This document shows positions 24,557-34,130 of a DNA stretch of 64,000 bases, piece after piece. The translations under genes were made by a program, and so were the position numbers. Source of the DNA: Aquabacter sp040755535 (GTDB lineage Bacteria; Pseudomonadota; Alphaproteobacteria; Rhizobiales; Xanthobacteraceae); NCBI GenBank assembly GCA_040755535.1, contig JBFMAV010000003.1, forward strand, positions 62,001-126,000. The letters are read 5' to 3'. The notes under the pieces are model-generated. The model had not been told where the DNA came from. It did no database searches and was given only the letters and a program-made list of their open reading frames with translations. Position 1 is the stretch's first letter; the number at the start of each line of letters is the position of its first letter.

Positions 24557-26590
24557 TCATGCGGGGGACCGGGCCCATGGACCGGTGGCGAGTGCCGCCA
24601 GAAGCGCGGCGTGGCGGGGAAGGGAATCGGCGAGAACCGCCACCTGGACCTGCACATCCAGCCCGCCGGCGGCTGAGGCAGGCTCCGCGAGGCGGCTTAC
24701 CTTCTCCAGGTCTTCGAGGGCTTTGGTCGTCTCGCCCTGGGCGAGCGCCGTGAGCGCCGTCGCCAACACCTCGGCTCCCACACCGTCCGGCACGGTTTTG
24801 CGCAGGTTCTCGACGGCTTCCCCCATCGCCAAGAGGGACAGCAGGGCACCATGCTGCTCGGCGGTGGCCTGCGGGGGAATGCTCTCCAGCCGGCGCGTCA
24901 GCAAGGCGCGCCATCGCTCACCATCCGGTTGGCGGGGGGCGCGGATGAGCCGTCTGAGATCACGCACCGACAGGCGGATCAGGCGGTCCGCCCGCTGCTC
25001 GGGTGGCGGCGGCGCCAGGAGGACGAAGAACAGCGGCCCCACCGCGCTGCCGGCGAAGATCGCAAAGGCGACGTTGAAGTAGCCGGCGGGATCATAGGCG
25101 AGAGGATTGCCCATCCCGAGCAGCGGCAGGGACGAGATCGACATGGCGAGGAACAGCGCACTGTGCCAGCTCCCCACCTGCATCATGCCGAGCGGGACGA
25201 ACAGGAGAAACAGCAGCCCCACCAGGGCGGGAAAGGTCGAAAGCGCCGGCAGGACGAAGAAATAGATCACGCTTCCAAGAGCGGCCATCACGCCGACCCC
25301 GATCGCGTAATCCGCCGCCCGCATGCGGCCCTCGTCCGGGAAGGCGGCGAAGATCAGCGTGGAGACCGCAGCGAAGGCGACGGCGAAGGGGCCGTTGGGC
25401 CATGCCGTGACCATCCAGACCAGGGCCACTGCGCCCATCGAGAGACAGGCTCGCACCCCGGCAATCAGCGCCGGCAGGCCGTCTGCAATCACGAACGGCC
25501 GGCGTGGCGACGGCGTGCGCTCTCCCTCCCCGGTGCGCAGGAGGACCACCGCCGCGATGAACGCGGAGAGGCAGACGGCGACCGTCCGAGTGGCCCTCAC
25601 CAGCAGGCGGGCCGAGAGGGTGTCCTGCGCGAGCGCCTCGATGTCCGCCAGGACGCTGCGCGCCTGGTCCTGTGCGTCCGTCGCGGAGTGCTCGGGAAAG
25701 GTGGGATTGATCAGCGCCAGACGCTCCGCGAGGCCGCGTTGCAGCGCGGCCGTTTCGCTGTCGTCCGGGAAGCGATGGTGGCTCACGGTCCGCCAGCCGA
25801 CGAGCGCATCCGCCAGCGCGGCCATGGCGCTGTGAAACGTGCCGCGGCGGGCGTAGAGGCTCGCGGATTCGCCGATCGCGGCATCGATCGCCACGTGAAG
25901 AGGGGTGAGCATTTTCACCACCTCGCGGCGTGCGGCCTGCATCTGAGGTGTCTCGCCTGCGCATGCAAGCGTGCGCAGAAAGCCAGCGCGAAGCTCCGAC
26001 GCGATGCGTTCCATCAGTCCGGCCAGCGCGAGGCGGGCGACGCCCGGCTCGGTGAGGAGCATGACGACGGCCACGGCCAGAATGCCGATGCAGATCTCGC
26101 TGACCCTTGTCAGTCCGAGAAAGAAGGCGGACGTGGGGTCGGCGACGCTGTCCGCGAACAGGATGGCTGCTGTGATGCCGGACAGGCCGGCCGCATAGGC
26201 CGCGGAGGCGCGCAGCAGCACCACAGCGCACCCACACAGGCCACACCACAGCGAGAGGCTGAGGAGGAAGCCCAGGCGATCCTGGGGAAACAGCGCCAGC
26301 AGCGCCACCAGAACCACCGCCCCGATGACCGTGCCGAGGGCACGGAAGCGTCCCTTCTGGAGCGAGGCGCCGAGATTGGGCTGGCACACGATGGCCGCCG
26401 TGGTCGCCGCCCAGAAGGGGTTGGGCAGTTCCAGGTAATAGGTCGTGTACAGGGCGAGGCAGACCGATGTGGCGAGCCGTATCCCGAACAGGAGGCGCGG
26501 TGCCAGGGTTGCCTGCGAAACGGCGCTGAAGCGGGCGCCAGGGGGCGTGACCGCTCGGGTGTGGCTGGAAATGTCGCTGTCCACGCTCAT
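24557..26590 (-). CDS. FUSC-family inner-membrane efflux protein (AaeB-like)
   Basis: 677 residues from ATG 26590 (an ATG at 26629 would add 13 residues). Two halves of about five to six transmembrane helices each are separated by a soluble helical region. The first block, ATSVCLALYTTYYLELPNPFWAATTAAIVCQPNLGASLQKGRFRALGTVIGAVV, is the fusaric acid resistance (FUSC) signature. The second membrane block begins near residue 385 (MGAVALVWMVTAWPNGPFAVAF). The family exports aromatic carboxylic acids and related weak acids using the proton gradient. It works with the two genes downstream. A LysR gene lies 272 bases beyond its start on the same strand and could control the set, as AaeR does in E. 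coli. Confidence 0.9.
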   Translation of the reverse strand: MSVDSDISSHTRAVTPPGARFSAVSQATLAPRLLFGIRLATSVCLALYTTYYLELPNPFWAATTAAIVCQPNLGASLQKGRFRALGTVIGAVVLVALLALFPQDRLGFLLSLSLWCGLCGCAVVLLRASAAYAAGLSGITAAILFADSVADPTSAFFLGLTRVSEICIGILAVAVVMLLTEPGVARLALAGLMERIASELRAGFLRTLACAGETPQMQAARREVVKMLTPLHVAIDAAIGESASLYARRGTFHSAMAALADALVGWRTVSHHRFPDDSETAALQRGLAERLALINPTFPEHSATDAQDQARSVLADIEALAQDTLSARLLVRATRTVAVCLSAFIAAVVLLRTGEGERTPSPRRPFVIADGLPALIAGVRACLSMGAVALVWMVTAWPNGPFAVAFAAVSTLIFAAFPDEGRMRAADYAIGVGVMAALGSVIYFFVLPALSTFPALVGLLFLLFVPLGMMQVGSWHSALFLAMSISSLPLLGMGNPLAYDPAGYFNVAFAIFAGSAVGPLFFVLLAPPPPEQRADRLIRLSVRDLRRLIRAPRQPDGERWRALLTRRLESIPPQATAEQHGALLSLLAMGEAVENLRKTVPDGVGAEVLATALTALAQGETTKALEDLEKVSRLAEPASAAGGLDVQVQVAVLADSLPRHAALLAALATGPWARSPA

Positions 26591-26710
26591 GGCTCGCCAT
26601 CGGGTCTGAAACCGGGAGAGCCCGACCATAGGCGTCTGGGGAACACGCGAAATTATACTTGAAACGAGAGGGTTAGAACTTTCGTTTGGTGCGCCCGCGC
26701 CAGAGCCCGA

Positions 26711-26878
26711 CCTCGCGTGGCATCTGCGCCCCACGAGGTCGCCGACCTCATCGCCGATTTGGCCTCCGCGCGCGCCGCCGCGATCCACGGCGCGGAGTTC
26801 GTGATCGACGGCGGCACGGTGCCGGCCGTCGATCCGAGGGGGCCGTCCGCGCTCGCGCTCTTCAGGCGGTGGCGCTGA
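26711..26878 (+). pseudogene. C-terminal remnant of a short-chain dehydrogenase/reductase
   Basis: The plus-strand frame ending at TGA 26876-26878 reads PRVASAPHEVADLIADLASA followed by RAAAIHGAEFVIDGGTVPAV. That is the well-known SDR tail (EEVADLVAFLAS...IHGAEYVIDGGTVPTV) with about 18 extra residues. Upstream of about 26711 no Rossmann TGxxxGIG motif, NNAG or YxxxK is present in any frame, so the rest of the gene has gone. The remnant overlaps the 3' end of the convergent LysR gene by 17 bases. A LysR-SDR pair probably stood here before. Confidence 0.75.
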
Positions 26879-27773
26879 TGCCCTCGATGGCACGCAGGCG
26901 CGTGATGGCAAAGTCCGTAAACGCGCGGATCACCGGCCGCATGTACCGGACCGACGGATAGGCCATGAACGCTTCCGTGGACCGAACGCTGTAATCGGGC
27001 AGCACGCGCACCAGACGCCCGTCGGCGAGCGCGTCGGCCACGAGCGGATATTGCACCGGCCCGACCCCGCGCCCCTCGCACAAGGAGGCGACCAGGACCT
27101 GCGCATTGTTGGTCCGCAAAATGGGGGTCACGGCCACGCTGAGTTCGCCGTCGGCGTGCTGGAGGGTGAGCGTGTTGGACGGCGCGGGGATGGCGCTCGC
27201 GAGGATCACATTCACCTCGGCGAGCCGCCGGGGATGGTCCAGTTCCCCGATCCGCTCCAGATAAGCGGGCGCGGCCACGAGAAAGCGCCGAATGAAGCCG
27301 ATCCGGCGCACGATGACGTTCCGCGCCTCCGGCCGCCCATAGCGCAGGGCCAGATCGAAATCCTCGTGCACCAGGTCGATCACGCGATCTTCCAGCACCA
27401 GTTCCATGCTCACGCCGGGATGGGCCGCCTGAAAGGCGTTGACGATGGGGTGAACGTGCTTCGAGCCGATGCAGCTCGGCACATGCAGGCGAACCCGCCC
27501 CTCGATCAGGCCGGCCTCCCGGCGCGACTCCTCCAGGGCCGCATCGATCGCGCCCAGCGCGGGCTGGGCGACCTCATAGAGCCGCTGGCCCTGCGGCGTG
27601 GTCCGCACGAGCCGCGCCGAGCGTTCCAGCAGCCGCTGGCCCATATGCGCTTCCAGATTGCGCAAATGCTTGCTGACGGCCGGCTGGGACACCGAAAGAT
27701 CGCGCGCCGCGGCGGTCATGGACCCGCGCTCCACGGTGCGGACAAAGGCGCGAAGGGCCAGGGTGAGATCCAT
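26862..27773 (-). CDS. LysR-family transcriptional regulator
   Basis: 303 residues. The N-terminal winged helix-turn-helix reads LRAFVRTVERGSMTAAARDLSVSQPAVSKHLRNLEAHMGQRLLERS. A linker helix and a periplasmic-binding-like effector domain follow (GRVRLHVPSCIGSKHVHPIVNAFQAAHPGVSMELVLEDR, then DLALRYG). The ...VRRIGFIRRFLVAAPAYLERIG...HP layout belongs to the CrgA/DmlR-like branch. It is divergent from an L,D-transpeptidase lipoprotein across 101 bases. That gap contains an AT-rich segment with TGATATCA at 27794-27801, a possible operator. Candidate targets are itself, the transpeptidase, the aromatic-acid efflux genes to its left, or the lost SDR. Confidence 0.9.
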   Translation of the reverse strand: MDLTLALRAFVRTVERGSMTAAARDLSVSQPAVSKHLRNLEAHMGQRLLERSARLVRTTPQGQRLYEVAQPALGAIDAALEESRREAGLIEGRVRLHVPSCIGSKHVHPIVNAFQAAHPGVSMELVLEDRVIDLVHEDFDLALRYGRPEARNVIVRRIGFIRRFLVAAPAYLERIGELDHPRRLAEVNVILASAIPAPSNTLTLQHADGELSVAVTPILRTNNAQVLVASLCEGRGVGPVQYPLVADALADGRLVRVLPDYSVRSTEAFMAYPSVRYMRPVIRAFTDFAITRLRAIEGISATA

Positions 27774-27874
27774 TTATGCCATCTGATTATGATTGATATC
27801 ACCTCATAGCCGATGGACGGGGCGAAGGCGAGGCGCTTGTTTCCGCGGGTCCATTCCCAAACAGGTTCGCTTCC

Positions 27875-28531
27875 ATGCCTCTGACCCGTCGCGCCGTCCT
27901 CATCGCAGCGCCGGCTTTCCTGTCCGGCTGCGTCACCCGGCCGGCGGTCGATGAGACGATGCCATCTCCCATGGTCGATGCCATGCATCGGACCATGTAT
28001 GCGGCTCTTGAGGGCGAGCCGTTCCCCGTTCCTGCCGTGGACCTGTCCGAGCTGGACCCGCGTTTCCTGCGGCAGATCGTGGAATATCCGACGCCCCACC
28101 TGCCCGGAACGGTCGTTGTCGATCCGGGGCAGCGTTATGCATATCTGGTCGGCGAGAACGGGCGGGCCTTGCGCTACGGCGTCGGCGTTGGAAAGCAGGA
28201 AGCCTTCAATTTCAAGGGCGCGGCGCTGGTGGGCCGCAAGGCGCAATGGCCGCACTGGACACCCACCGCGAACATGATCCGCCGCGAGCCGGACCGCTAC
28301 GCCCGCTACGCCGGCGGCCTTCCGGGCGGACCGGAAAACCCCTTGGGCCCGCGGGCGCTCTATCTTTACCGCGATGGGGTCGACACGCTCTATCGGCTGC
28401 ACGGAACCACAGAGCCCTGGACCATCGGCACGATGGTGTCGTCGGGCTGCGTCCGGCTGATCAACCAGGACATCGTCGACCTTTATCGCCGTGTTCCGAT
28501 GGGCTCCAGGGTCGTGGTTCTGCCGGCATGA
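27875..28531 (+). CDS. L,D-transpeptidase lipoprotein (YkuD/ErfK family)
   Basis: 218 residues. MPLTRRAVLIAAPAFLSGC is a lipoprotein signal with the lipobox cysteine at residue 19 and twin arginines ahead, so the mature protein is membrane-anchored in the periplasm. The YkuD catalytic domain shows GTVVVDPGQRYAYLVGENGRALRYGVGVG and the active site LHGTTEPWTIGTMVSSGCVRLINQDIVDLY, with the nucleophile in SSGCVRL and the catalytic histidine in LHGT. These enzymes form 3-3 crosslinks in peptidoglycan or attach outer-membrane proteins to it. It is monocistronic, divergent from LysR and upstream of the exoprotein operon. Confidence 0.92.
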   Translation: MPLTRRAVLIAAPAFLSGCVTRPAVDETMPSPMVDAMHRTMYAALEGEPFPVPAVDLSELDPRFLRQIVEYPTPHLPGTVVVDPGQRYAYLVGENGRALRYGVGVGKQEAFNFKGAALVGRKAQWPHWTPTANMIRREPDRYARYAGGLPGGPENPLGPRALYLYRDGVDTLYRLHGTTEPWTIGTMVSSGCVRLINQDIVDLYRRVPMGSRVVVLPA

Positions 28532-28772
28532 GGCGCCGCTCAGCCGGTCCGTTCGTTGGAAAAGCGCGCGGCATTTCGCTCTCGCGATCGCCTCACGGCA
28601 CCGGCTTCCGCGGGGCGCCCGGTATCGCGCGCGCAAAGGGGCGGGGGCCTTGACCTGCCTGCGGGACGAGCGTGGCGCGCACCGCTCTCGATAAATTGTA
28701 TGTACCCGACTAAATTTTGGCATTGTCGGCCCCTCTCGCGCGCGCTTAGGCATTGTGCGGGGGAGAAAAACA

Positions 28773-31700
28773 ATGACTCACCGAAGCTTAGCCCCTTTCT
28801 CGCGGCACGGTGCCCGCCTTTTGGCGAGCGTGGCTTTTCTTGTGTCCGGCCCGCCGGTCCTGGCGCAGGCCGTTCTGCCGAGCGCGCCTTCGGTTGCAGC
28901 GGGGGCGGCGGTGGTCTCAGCTCCGACCGCCACCAGCATCCTTGTCACCCAGTCTTCTCGGAACGCCATCATCAATTGGGGCGCCTTCTCCATCGGCGCG
29001 GGCCAGTCGGTGCGATTCGAAAATGGCGGCGGCGCGACGCTCAATCGCGTCACCGGCCCCTTGCCCTCGCAGATCGACGGCAGCCTCAGCGCCACCGGCA
29101 GCGTGTTCCTGGTCAATCCCAACGGCATCGTCATCGGGCCGACCGGGCAGATCGTGACCGGCGGCTCCTTCATCGCCTCCACCCATGACGTGCGCGACGC
29201 CGAATTCATGGCGGGCGGCGCCATGACTTTCCGGAGCACCAGCACCGCCTCGGTGATCAATTACGGCTCCATCGGCGCGCTCGGGGGCGATGTGGCCCTC
29301 ATCGCCCGCAAGGTGGAGAATGCCGGCACCATCACCGCGCCCAACGGCACGGCGGCGCTGGCGGCGGGCTATGAGGTGCTGGTGCGCGACGGCGCCCTCT
29401 CCGACGGCAAGTTCGTGGTCAAGGTCGGCGGCGCGGACACCGAGGCCAAGACGCGCGGCGTGATCAGGGCGGCGGAAGTCGAGCTCAAGGCCAATGGCGG
29501 CAACGTCTATGCCCTCGCCGGCAATACGGCGAGCGTGACCAAGGCGACCGGCGTCGCCAACAGAGGCGGGCGCGTCTTCCTCACCGCCGGCAATGGCGGC
29601 ACCGTGCGCGTCACACAGACCGTCACCGCGCGCAAGTCCAATGGGGACGGCGGCACGATCCGCGTCGCGGGCCGCAAGGCGGTGCTGTCCGGCACGCTGG
29701 ACGTGAGGGGCAAGACGAAAGGGGCGTTCGGCGCGGGCGGGCGCATCGTCGTCACGGCGCGCGACATCGCGCTCGCCACGGGAGCGGTTCTGGATGCCTC
29801 GGGCGGCACGGGCGGTCTGGTCCTTGTGGGGGGAGACTATCAAGGCGGGCGGGACGCCGCGACGAAATATCTGGCGGAAGAGGTCGAGACCGCGCAGACG
29901 GTGTCTGTGGCATCCGGCGCGACCATCCGGGCGGACGGCATGGCTGGGGCGGGCGGACGGGTGGTGGTCTGGTCCGACGCCGCCACCGATTTCGCCGGCG
30001 CCATCAGCGCCCGGGGCACCAGCGCGGGCGGCGATGCGGAGGTCTCGGGCAAGGCGCTCCTGTCCTATAGAGGAACGGCGGATCTGACCGGCGCGCCGGG
30101 CCGCTTCGGCACGCTGCTGCTGGACCCCTACAACCTGACCATTTCCGACGATGCCAGCAGCGGCATGGACGGCTTCAACGCCAATGCCGATGACAGCGTG
30201 CTGAATGCCACGACTTTGGCCAACGCGCTCGCGACTGCCAATGTCACCGTGACCACCGGCTCCGGCGGCAGCCAGGCGGGCGATATTACGGTTGCGACCA
30301 ACGTAACCTGGACCGGCGCGACGACGCTTACCCTGTCCGCCTACCGCAACATCACGGTCAATGGGAACCTCACAGGTACGACGGGTTCGGCGATCGCGCT
30401 GCGCGCGGACAACACCGGCACCGGGACAGGCACAGTCACCTTCGGGTCCGCGCTCGCGACGGCCTCCGGCGGTGTGTCGATCTACTATAATCCGACAAGC
30501 TACACGTCGCCGACGAGTTATTCGAGCAACGCCGGCACCAGCACCGCCGTTACCGGATACATGCTGGTCAATACGCTGCAAAATCTGCAGGACGTCAGCA
30601 CCAATCTGTCCGGCGCTTATGCCCTTGGCCGGAACATCGACGCCAGCGCGACCTCGACCTGGAACTCGGGTGCGGGTTTTGCGCCGATCGGCACCTCCAC
30701 GACGAACTTTACCGGTAAATTCGACGGACTGGGGCAGGTCATTTCCGGCCTGACCATCAACCGGAGCACCAATTTTGCCGGTCTGTTCGGCTACACGACC
30801 AATGCAACCTTGCGCAATATCGGTCTGTCCGGCGGGTCCATTACGGGCGGGACCAGCACGGGGGCCCTCGTCGGCATCCTGGGCACAGGAAGCACCGTAT
30901 CGAAGTCCTACTCAAGCGCGACAGTGAATGGAACCCAAGCGATTGGCGGCCTGGTCGGCAACGCCAGCGGCGGAAGGATCGAGGACAGCTACAGCACCGG
31001 CAACGTGACGGCATCCGGTAACCCTGTCGGCGGCCTGGTCGGTATCGGCCAAACCAGCGGCAGTATCACCCGATCGTTCGCGACCGGAGAGGTCAAGTCC
31101 AACGTGGCCTCCGGCACCGCGAATGTGGGCGGACTCGTCGGGAGTCTGACATCCAGCTTCAGTGTCTCCCAGTCCTACGCCACGGGAAAAGTGACCGCGA
31201 CCGGGTCTGGCGCGGGCGGGCTGGTGGGGAGCGGATCGGCCGCGACGATCACGCAATCTTATGCGACCGGCGCCGTCAATGGTGGCACCAATGCGGGAGG
31301 GCTCGTTGGCACGGGGAGCAGTTCCCTTGTCGTCTCCAAATCCTATGCCACCGGCGCCGTCACGGGGATACTCTCCTCCGCAGGCACCAACGGAGTCGGA
31401 GGATTGATCGGATTGCTCTCCGGCACCGCACGCGTTTCAGAAAGCTATGCGACCGGCGCCGTCTCAGTCACCAATGCCCCGGCAGGTACCAACGGCGTCG
31501 GAGGATTGATCGGAACGCTCGGCAGCACTGGAAGCGTTTCACAAAGCTATGCCATCGGCACCGTCAGCGGGACCGCCAATGTGGGCGGGCTGGTGGGGTC
31601 GATCACCAGCACCGGAACCGTTTCAGAAAGCTATGCCGTGGGTGCCGTCAGCGGGACCACCAATGTGGGTGGGCTGATCGGCAACTTGGCGACAACGGCG

Positions 31701-34130
31701 TCTCTCGCCTCCTCTTTTTTCGACTCCACGACCACGGGGCGCACGAGCGGCGTCGGAAGCAACAGCACGGCCAGCGGCGTGACGGCTCTGACCACCGCCC
31801 AGTTCCAGGACACCGCGGGCTTTATGGCGCGCGCCTCCACCTGGAGCTTCACCTCCACCTGGGCGCCTTCGAGCAGCGGCTATTATCCGCAGCTTTATTC
31901 AGTCAATCCGGTGATCGCCGTCACCGGCGGCGAGACGAGCAGCGTTTACGGAAACAGCACCGGCACTCTGACGGGCTACACGGGAAGCAGCGGCGGGCCG
32001 TCCACCTATGCCTTCGGGTCTTCAGGCGACAGCATCACCCTGGCGGGCACCATCGTCCCGGCCAATGCCACCGCGAATGCGGGCACCGCCGCCACTGACT
32101 TTAACATCAACGCCAGCCAGGCCAGCACCGGCGGAGTGACCTATCGCGTCTTCATTTACGGCGCCGGCACCACGACGGTCACGGCTCGCCCCCTCTCGGT
32201 GGCGGCCGATCCTCAGAGCATGACCTATGGCGATGCGCTGCCGGCGCTCACCTATGCCATCACCTCCGGCTCGCTGGTGAATGGCGACAGCCTCTCCGGG
32301 TCGCTGGCGACGCTCGCCTCGTCCACCGCGAATGTCGGCACCTATGGGATCACGCAAGGCACGCTCGGCAATCCCAATTACGCGATCACCTATACCGGCG
32401 CGGATGTGACGATCTCGGCCCGTCCCATCACGGTGACCGCCAATGCCGAGAGCATGTTTTATGGCGATGCAGTCCCGGCGCTGACGTACAGCGTCACGTC
32501 CGGGTCTCTGGTGAACAGCGACAGCCTCACCGGGGCGCTGGCGACGCTCGCCTCGTCAACGGCGGATGTGGGCACCTATGCCATCACGCAGGGCACGCTC
32601 GGCAATTCCAATTATGCGATCACCTATACCGGCGCGGATGTGACGATTTCGGCCCGTCCCATCACGGTGACCGCCAATGCCCAGAGCATGACTTATGGCG
32701 ATGCGGTGCCGGCGCTGACCTACAGCGTCACGTCCGGGTCTCTGGTGAACAGCGACAGCCTCACCGGGTCGCTGGCGACGCTTGCCTCGTCCACGGCAAA
32801 TGTGGGGGCCTACGGCATTACGCAGGGCACGCTGGCTGCGTCGTCCAATTACGTCCTGACCTATGACAGCGCCGATGTGACGGTCTCGGCCCGCCCCATC
32901 ACTGTGACCGCCAACGCCGAGAGCATGACCTATGGCGATGCGGTGCCGGCGCTGACCTACAGCGTCACGTCCGGGTCTCTGGTGAACAGCGACAGCCTCA
33001 CCGGGTCGCTGGCGACGCTCGCCTCGTCAACGGCGGATGTGGGCACCTATGCGATCACACAAGGCACACTCGGCAATCCCAATTACGCGATCACCTATAC
33101 CGGCGCGGATGTGACGATCTCCGCCCGTCCCCTCACGGTCGCCGCCAATGCCCAGAGCATGATCTATGGCAACGCCGCGCCGGCCCTGACCTACAGCGTC
33201 ATCTCCGGATCACTGGTGAATGGCGACAGCCTCTCCGGCGCGCTTGCGTCGCTCGCTTCGTCCACCGCGAATGTGGGGGCCTACGCCATCACACAAGGCA
33301 CGCTCGGCAACCCCAATTATGCCTTGACCTATGACGGCGCGAACGTCACCGTTACCTCCCGTCCCCTCACGGTAGCCGCAAACGCGCAGGCCATGACCTA
33401 TGGCAACGCCGTGCCGGCGCTCTCCTACACGCTCACCTCCGGTACGCTGGTGAACGGCGACACCCTGACCGGCGCGCTGGCGACGCTGGCCTCTTCAAGC
33501 GCGAATGTCGGCGGCTACGCCATCACCCAGGGCACGCTTGCGGCCTCATCCAATTATGCGCTCGCTTACCTGGGGGCCGAACTCACGGTCTTGGCGCGCG
33601 CGATCACGGCGACGGCCGAGAATCAGAGCCGGAGCGAAGGCGCCGCCAATCCGCCGCTCACTTATCTGATCGGCGGCATGGGCCTCGTGAATGGGGATGC
33701 CTTTTCCGGAAGCCTCTCCACGCCGGCCGCGCCCTCCTCCCCGGCCGGCCTTTATCCCATCCTTCAGGGAAGCCTCTCGCTGAGCGACAATTATGCGCTC
33801 ACCTATGTGGCGGGCGAGCTTGCGATCCTGCCGGTCACAACGCCTGTTGTGCCGGTCGAGAATGCGGTGACCGGGAACGCCGCGATCGTCATTCCCGCGT
33901 CGCTCCTGATCTCGGCCTCGCTCCTCGTTCCCCAGCCCCCCACCGACCAATGGAGCGTCACGATCCAAACCGATTCGCTTGCCGCCATCAGCGCCCAGGG
34001 CACGACGGACAGCTCGGACGCATCCGCGAACAGCTCCGATTCGGGCTGCGCGGGCGGGGGCGCCTGCACGGACAGACCCCATTCCGACAATCGCAACTTC
34101 GGCCGCTGGCTGACCTTCCGCGCCCAATGA
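28773..34130 (+). CDS. Two-partner secretion exoprotein (TpsA) with GLUG and MBG repeats
   Basis: About 1785 residues from ATG 28773 (GGGGGAG 8 bases upstream). A Sec signal ends near VLAQA. The TPS/filamentous-haemagglutinin N-terminal domain follows (about 30-260), with the NPNGI secretion motif in SVFLVNPNGIVIGPTGQI. A beta-helical stalk leads to GLUG-like repeats (about 690-980), then seven MBG-type modules of 78-79 residues (about 1140-1690). The last 60 residues are Ser/Asp-rich and hold a CX5C pair (GCAGGGACTD) close to the end. The product should be a secreted or surface-held fibrous adhesin. Its stop overlaps the transporter start (ATGA), so secretion partner and cargo are coupled. 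Confidence 0.93.
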   Translation: MTHRSLAPFSRHGARLLASVAFLVSGPPVLAQAVLPSAPSVAAGAAVVSAPTATSILVTQSSRNAIINWGAFSIGAGQSVRFENGGGATLNRVTGPLPSQIDGSLSATGSVFLVNPNGIVIGPTGQIVTGGSFIASTHDVRDAEFMAGGAMTFRSTSTASVINYGSIGALGGDVALIARKVENAGTITAPNGTAALAAGYEVLVRDGALSDGKFVVKVGGADTEAKTRGVIRAAEVELKANGGNVYALAGNTASVTKATGVANRGGRVFLTAGNGGTVRVTQTVTARKSNGDGGTIRVAGRKAVLSGTLDVRGKTKGAFGAGGRIVVTARDIALATGAVLDASGGTGGLVLVGGDYQGGRDAATKYLAEEVETAQTVSVASGATIRADGMAGAGGRVVVWSDAATDFAGAISARGTSAGGDAEVSGKALLSYRGTADLTGAPGRFGTLLLDPYNLTISDDASSGMDGFNANADDSVLNATTLANALATANVTVTTGSGGSQAGDITVATNVTWTGATTLTLSAYRNITVNGNLTGTTGSAIALRADNTGTGTGTVTFGSALATASGGVSIYYNPTSYTSPTSYSSNAGTSTAVTGYMLVNTLQNLQDVSTNLSGAYALGRNIDASATSTWNSGAGFAPIGTSTTNFTGKFDGLGQVISGLTINRSTNFAGLFGYTTNATLRNIGLSGGSITGGTSTGALVGILGTGSTVSKSYSSATVNGTQAIGGLVGNASGGRIEDSYSTGNVTASGNPVGGLVGIGQTSGSITRSFATGEVKSNVASGTANVGGLVGSLTSSFSVSQSYATGKVTATGSGAGGLVGSGSAATITQSYATGAVNGGTNAGGLVGTGSSSLVVSKSYATGAVTGILSSAGTNGVGGLIGLLSGTARVSESYATGAVSVTNAPAGTNGVGGLIGTLGSTGSVSQSYAIGTVSGTANVGGLVGSITSTGTVSESYAVGAVSGTTNVGGLIGNLATTASLASSFFDSTTTGRTSGVGSNSTASGVTALTTAQFQDTAGFMARASTWSFTSTWAPSSSGYYPQLYSVNPVIAVTGGETSSVYGNSTGTLTGYTGSSGGPSTYAFGSSGDSITLAGTIVPANATANAGTAATDFNINASQASTGGVTYRVFIYGAGTTTVTARPLSVAADPQSMTYGDALPALTYAITSGSLVNGDSLSGSLATLASSTANVGTYGITQGTLGNPNYAITYTGADVTISARPITVTANAESMFYGDAVPALTYSVTSGSLVNSDSLTGALATLASSTADVGTYAITQGTLGNSNYAITYTGADVTISARPITVTANAQSMTYGDAVPALTYSVTSGSLVNSDSLTGSLATLASSTANVGAYGITQGTLAASSNYVLTYDSADVTVSARPITVTANAESMTYGDAVPALTYSVTSGSLVNSDSLTGSLATLASSTADVGTYAITQGTLGNPNYAITYTGADVTISARPLTVAANAQSMIYGNAAPALTYSVISGSLVNGDSLSGALASLASSTANVGAYAITQGTLGNPNYALTYDGANVTVTSRPLTVAANAQAMTYGNAVPALSYTLTSGTLVNGDTLTGALATLASSSANVGGYAITQGTLAASSNYALAYLGAELTVLARAITATAENQSRSEGAANPPLTYLIGGMGLVNGDAFSGSLSTPAAPSSPAGLYPILQGSLSLSDNYALTYVAGELAILPVTTPVVPVENAVTGNAAIVIPASLLISASLLVPQPPTDQWSVTIQTDSLAAISAQGTTDSSDASANSSDSGCAGGGACTDRPHSDNRNFGRWLTFRAQ
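30832..31689 (+). repeat. GLUG-motif repeat array inside the exoprotein gene
   Basis: Recurring units of about 22-35 residues with the pattern GGLVG-x-SxSYATGxV (examples IGGLVGNASGGRIEDSYSTG and AGGLVGSGSAATITQSYATG). They form a beta-helical block common in bacterial adhesins. Units vary in linker length and are diverged at DNA level, unlike the MBG units downstream. Confidence 0.8.
32187..33836 (+). repeat. Seven tandem MBG-type modules, 234 or 237 bp each
   Basis: Module starts (the CGxCCC of ARP) fall near 32187, 32421, 32655, 32892, 33126, 33360 and 33597, so steps are 234 or 237 bases. The consensus is ARPITVTANAxSMTYGDAVP, then ALTYSVTSGSLVNxDSLTG, then a TITQGTLGNPNYAITY-like end. 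The 237-base units carry AASSNY where others have GNPNY. Modules 2-4 are almost identical over long DNA stretches (for instance from 32715 and 32952), which points to recent duplication. Module 7 is the most diverged. Confidence 0.9.

Noticed and set aside
32187..33836. Tandem 234-bp repeats as a possible CRISPR or satellite array
   Set aside because: They are in frame within one gene, each encodes an MBG module, and no short repeat/spacer pattern exists.
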